From positions 1 through 6,594 of the forward strand of contig JANMSS010000036.1 of assembly GCA_031389585.1 (NCBI GenBank): a DNA stretch of 6,594 nt. Reading direction: 5' to 3'. Origin of the DNA: CADEEN01 sp031389585 (GTDB lineage: Bacteria; Pseudomonadota; Gammaproteobacteria; Burkholderiales; Burkholderiaceae_C). The notes beneath the pieces are model-generated. The model was not told where the DNA came from. It was given only the letters and a program-made list of their open reading frames with translations, and ran no database searches. Positions 6,433 through 6,594 of the stretch are shown here, one piece after another; within the stretch, counting starts at the first letter, position 1, and each line of letters starts with the position of its first letter. The position numbers and the translations under genes are program-made.

Positions 6433-6452
6433 CTATGTCTTCGGAGACATAG
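6433..6452. repeat. Perfect 8-bp inverted repeat with 4-base loop
   Basis: CTATGTCT and AGACATAG flank TCGG. The right arm is part of the AGACATAGTC site that recurs further in. There is no T run after it, so it does not look like a terminator. It more likely belongs to the transposase-binding end of the insertion sequence. Confidence 0.6.
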
Positions 6453-6573
6453 TCGCCACTATCTTCCCTTCCTGACTATGTCTTGAGAATGGCCGACGGC
6501 CTTGTGCTTCGCAGACATCCGCGGAACGAGCCCGACATAGTCTTGGACCCCTACATCAGCCCCCGTTCGGGGC

Positions 6574-6579
6574 AAGGAG
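6574..6579 (+). promoter_or_regulatory. Ribosome binding site of the right-edge gene
   Basis: AAGGAG is followed by 6 bases and an ATG, a near-ideal Shine-Dalgarno arrangement. It marks the start of a plus-strand gene leaving the window. Confidence 0.55.
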
Positions 6580-6585
6580 TCCACC

Positions 6586-6594
6586 ATGGCCTTC
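6586..6594 (+). CDS. Start of a gene running off the right edge, possibly a transposase
   Basis: Only ATG-GCC-TTC (Met-Ala-Phe) is inside the window. The call rests on the strong ribosome binding site and on the repeat array upstream. An IS21-type IstA transposase would fit that layout, and I recall some IstA proteins starting M-A-F-R, but three residues cannot prove it. Confidence 0.35.

Larger units (their letters stand above)
6433..6594 (+). mobile_element. Probable left end of an insertion sequence (IS21-like layout)
   Basis: The stretch begins within a few bases of where recombinase homology is lost. It carries copies of the same short site in both orientations: CTATGTCT (6433-6440), AGACATAGTC (6445-6454), its exact reverse complement GACTATGTCT (6474-6483), and GACATAGTC (6534-6542). 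The first two form an 8-bp hairpin with a TCGG loop. It ends with a strongly initiated plus-strand gene start. Multiple internal copies of a terminal repeat ahead of a transposase gene are a known feature of IS21-family ends. The exact terminus, target duplication and family cannot be fixed because the element continues outside the window. Confidence 0.5.

Noticed and set aside
1..6594. CRISPR array, tRNA or rRNA genes
   Set aside because: I saw no regularly spaced repeats of CRISPR length, no tRNA-like TTCNANNC arm in a plausible cloverleaf and no rRNA sequence.

Overview
The window looks like accessory, mobile-element DNA from a GC-rich member of the Pseudomonadota. Burkholderiales or Xanthomonadales fits best, judging from protein flavour and GC-rich third codon positions, but the sequence does not settle the taxon. 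A compact three-gene glycan cassette sits between broken mobile-element genes.

Left part (1 to about 1100, everything on the minus strand). An intact start of an unidentified conserved gene runs off the left edge. Behind it lies the C-terminal 125 codons of a DinG-type (XPD/Rad3-like) helicase that has lost its front. About 170 bases of unassigned DNA follow. Then comes a remnant of about 70 codons that resembles the C-terminus of a luciferase-type (LLM class) oxidoreductase. Two gene remnants side by side mark this as a zone of past insertion and deletion.

Centre (1112 to 5831, plus strand). Three genes overlap by 4 bases each (GTGA, then ATGA) and so form one translationally coupled operon. 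They encode a family-32-like GT-A glycosyltransferase with a D-A-D motif, a 742-residue fusion, and a NodU/CmcH/TobZ-type O-carbamoyltransferase. The fusion joins a GT25 glycosyltransferase, a shortened sulfotransferase-like domain and a GH16 lichenase-like domain with an intact E-I-D-I-E catalytic motif. Together they could build and decorate an oligosaccharide or surface glycan: two sugar transfers, O-carbamoylation, and trimming or transglycosylation by the GH16 module. The sulfotransferase-like domain appears to lack the usual PAPS-contacting basic residues, so sulfation is doubtful. No polymerase, flippase, export gene or sugar-nucleotide gene is present, so the cassette probably modifies a glycan made elsewhere.

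Right part (5832 to 6594). About 380 bases without a convincing gene carry short TATGNGCAG-like repeats. They lead to the C-terminal third of a tyrosine recombinase on the minus strand. That gene is cut at its R-H box by what looks like the left end of an insertion sequence. The evidence is an array of AGACATAGTC repeats in both orientations and a strong ribosome binding site before an ATG whose frame leaves the window after three codons. The IS21 family is my guess, from layout only.

The most interesting item is the GT25/sulfotransferase-like/GH16 fusion coupled to a carbamoyltransferase as mobile cargo. I could not check novelty without a database search.
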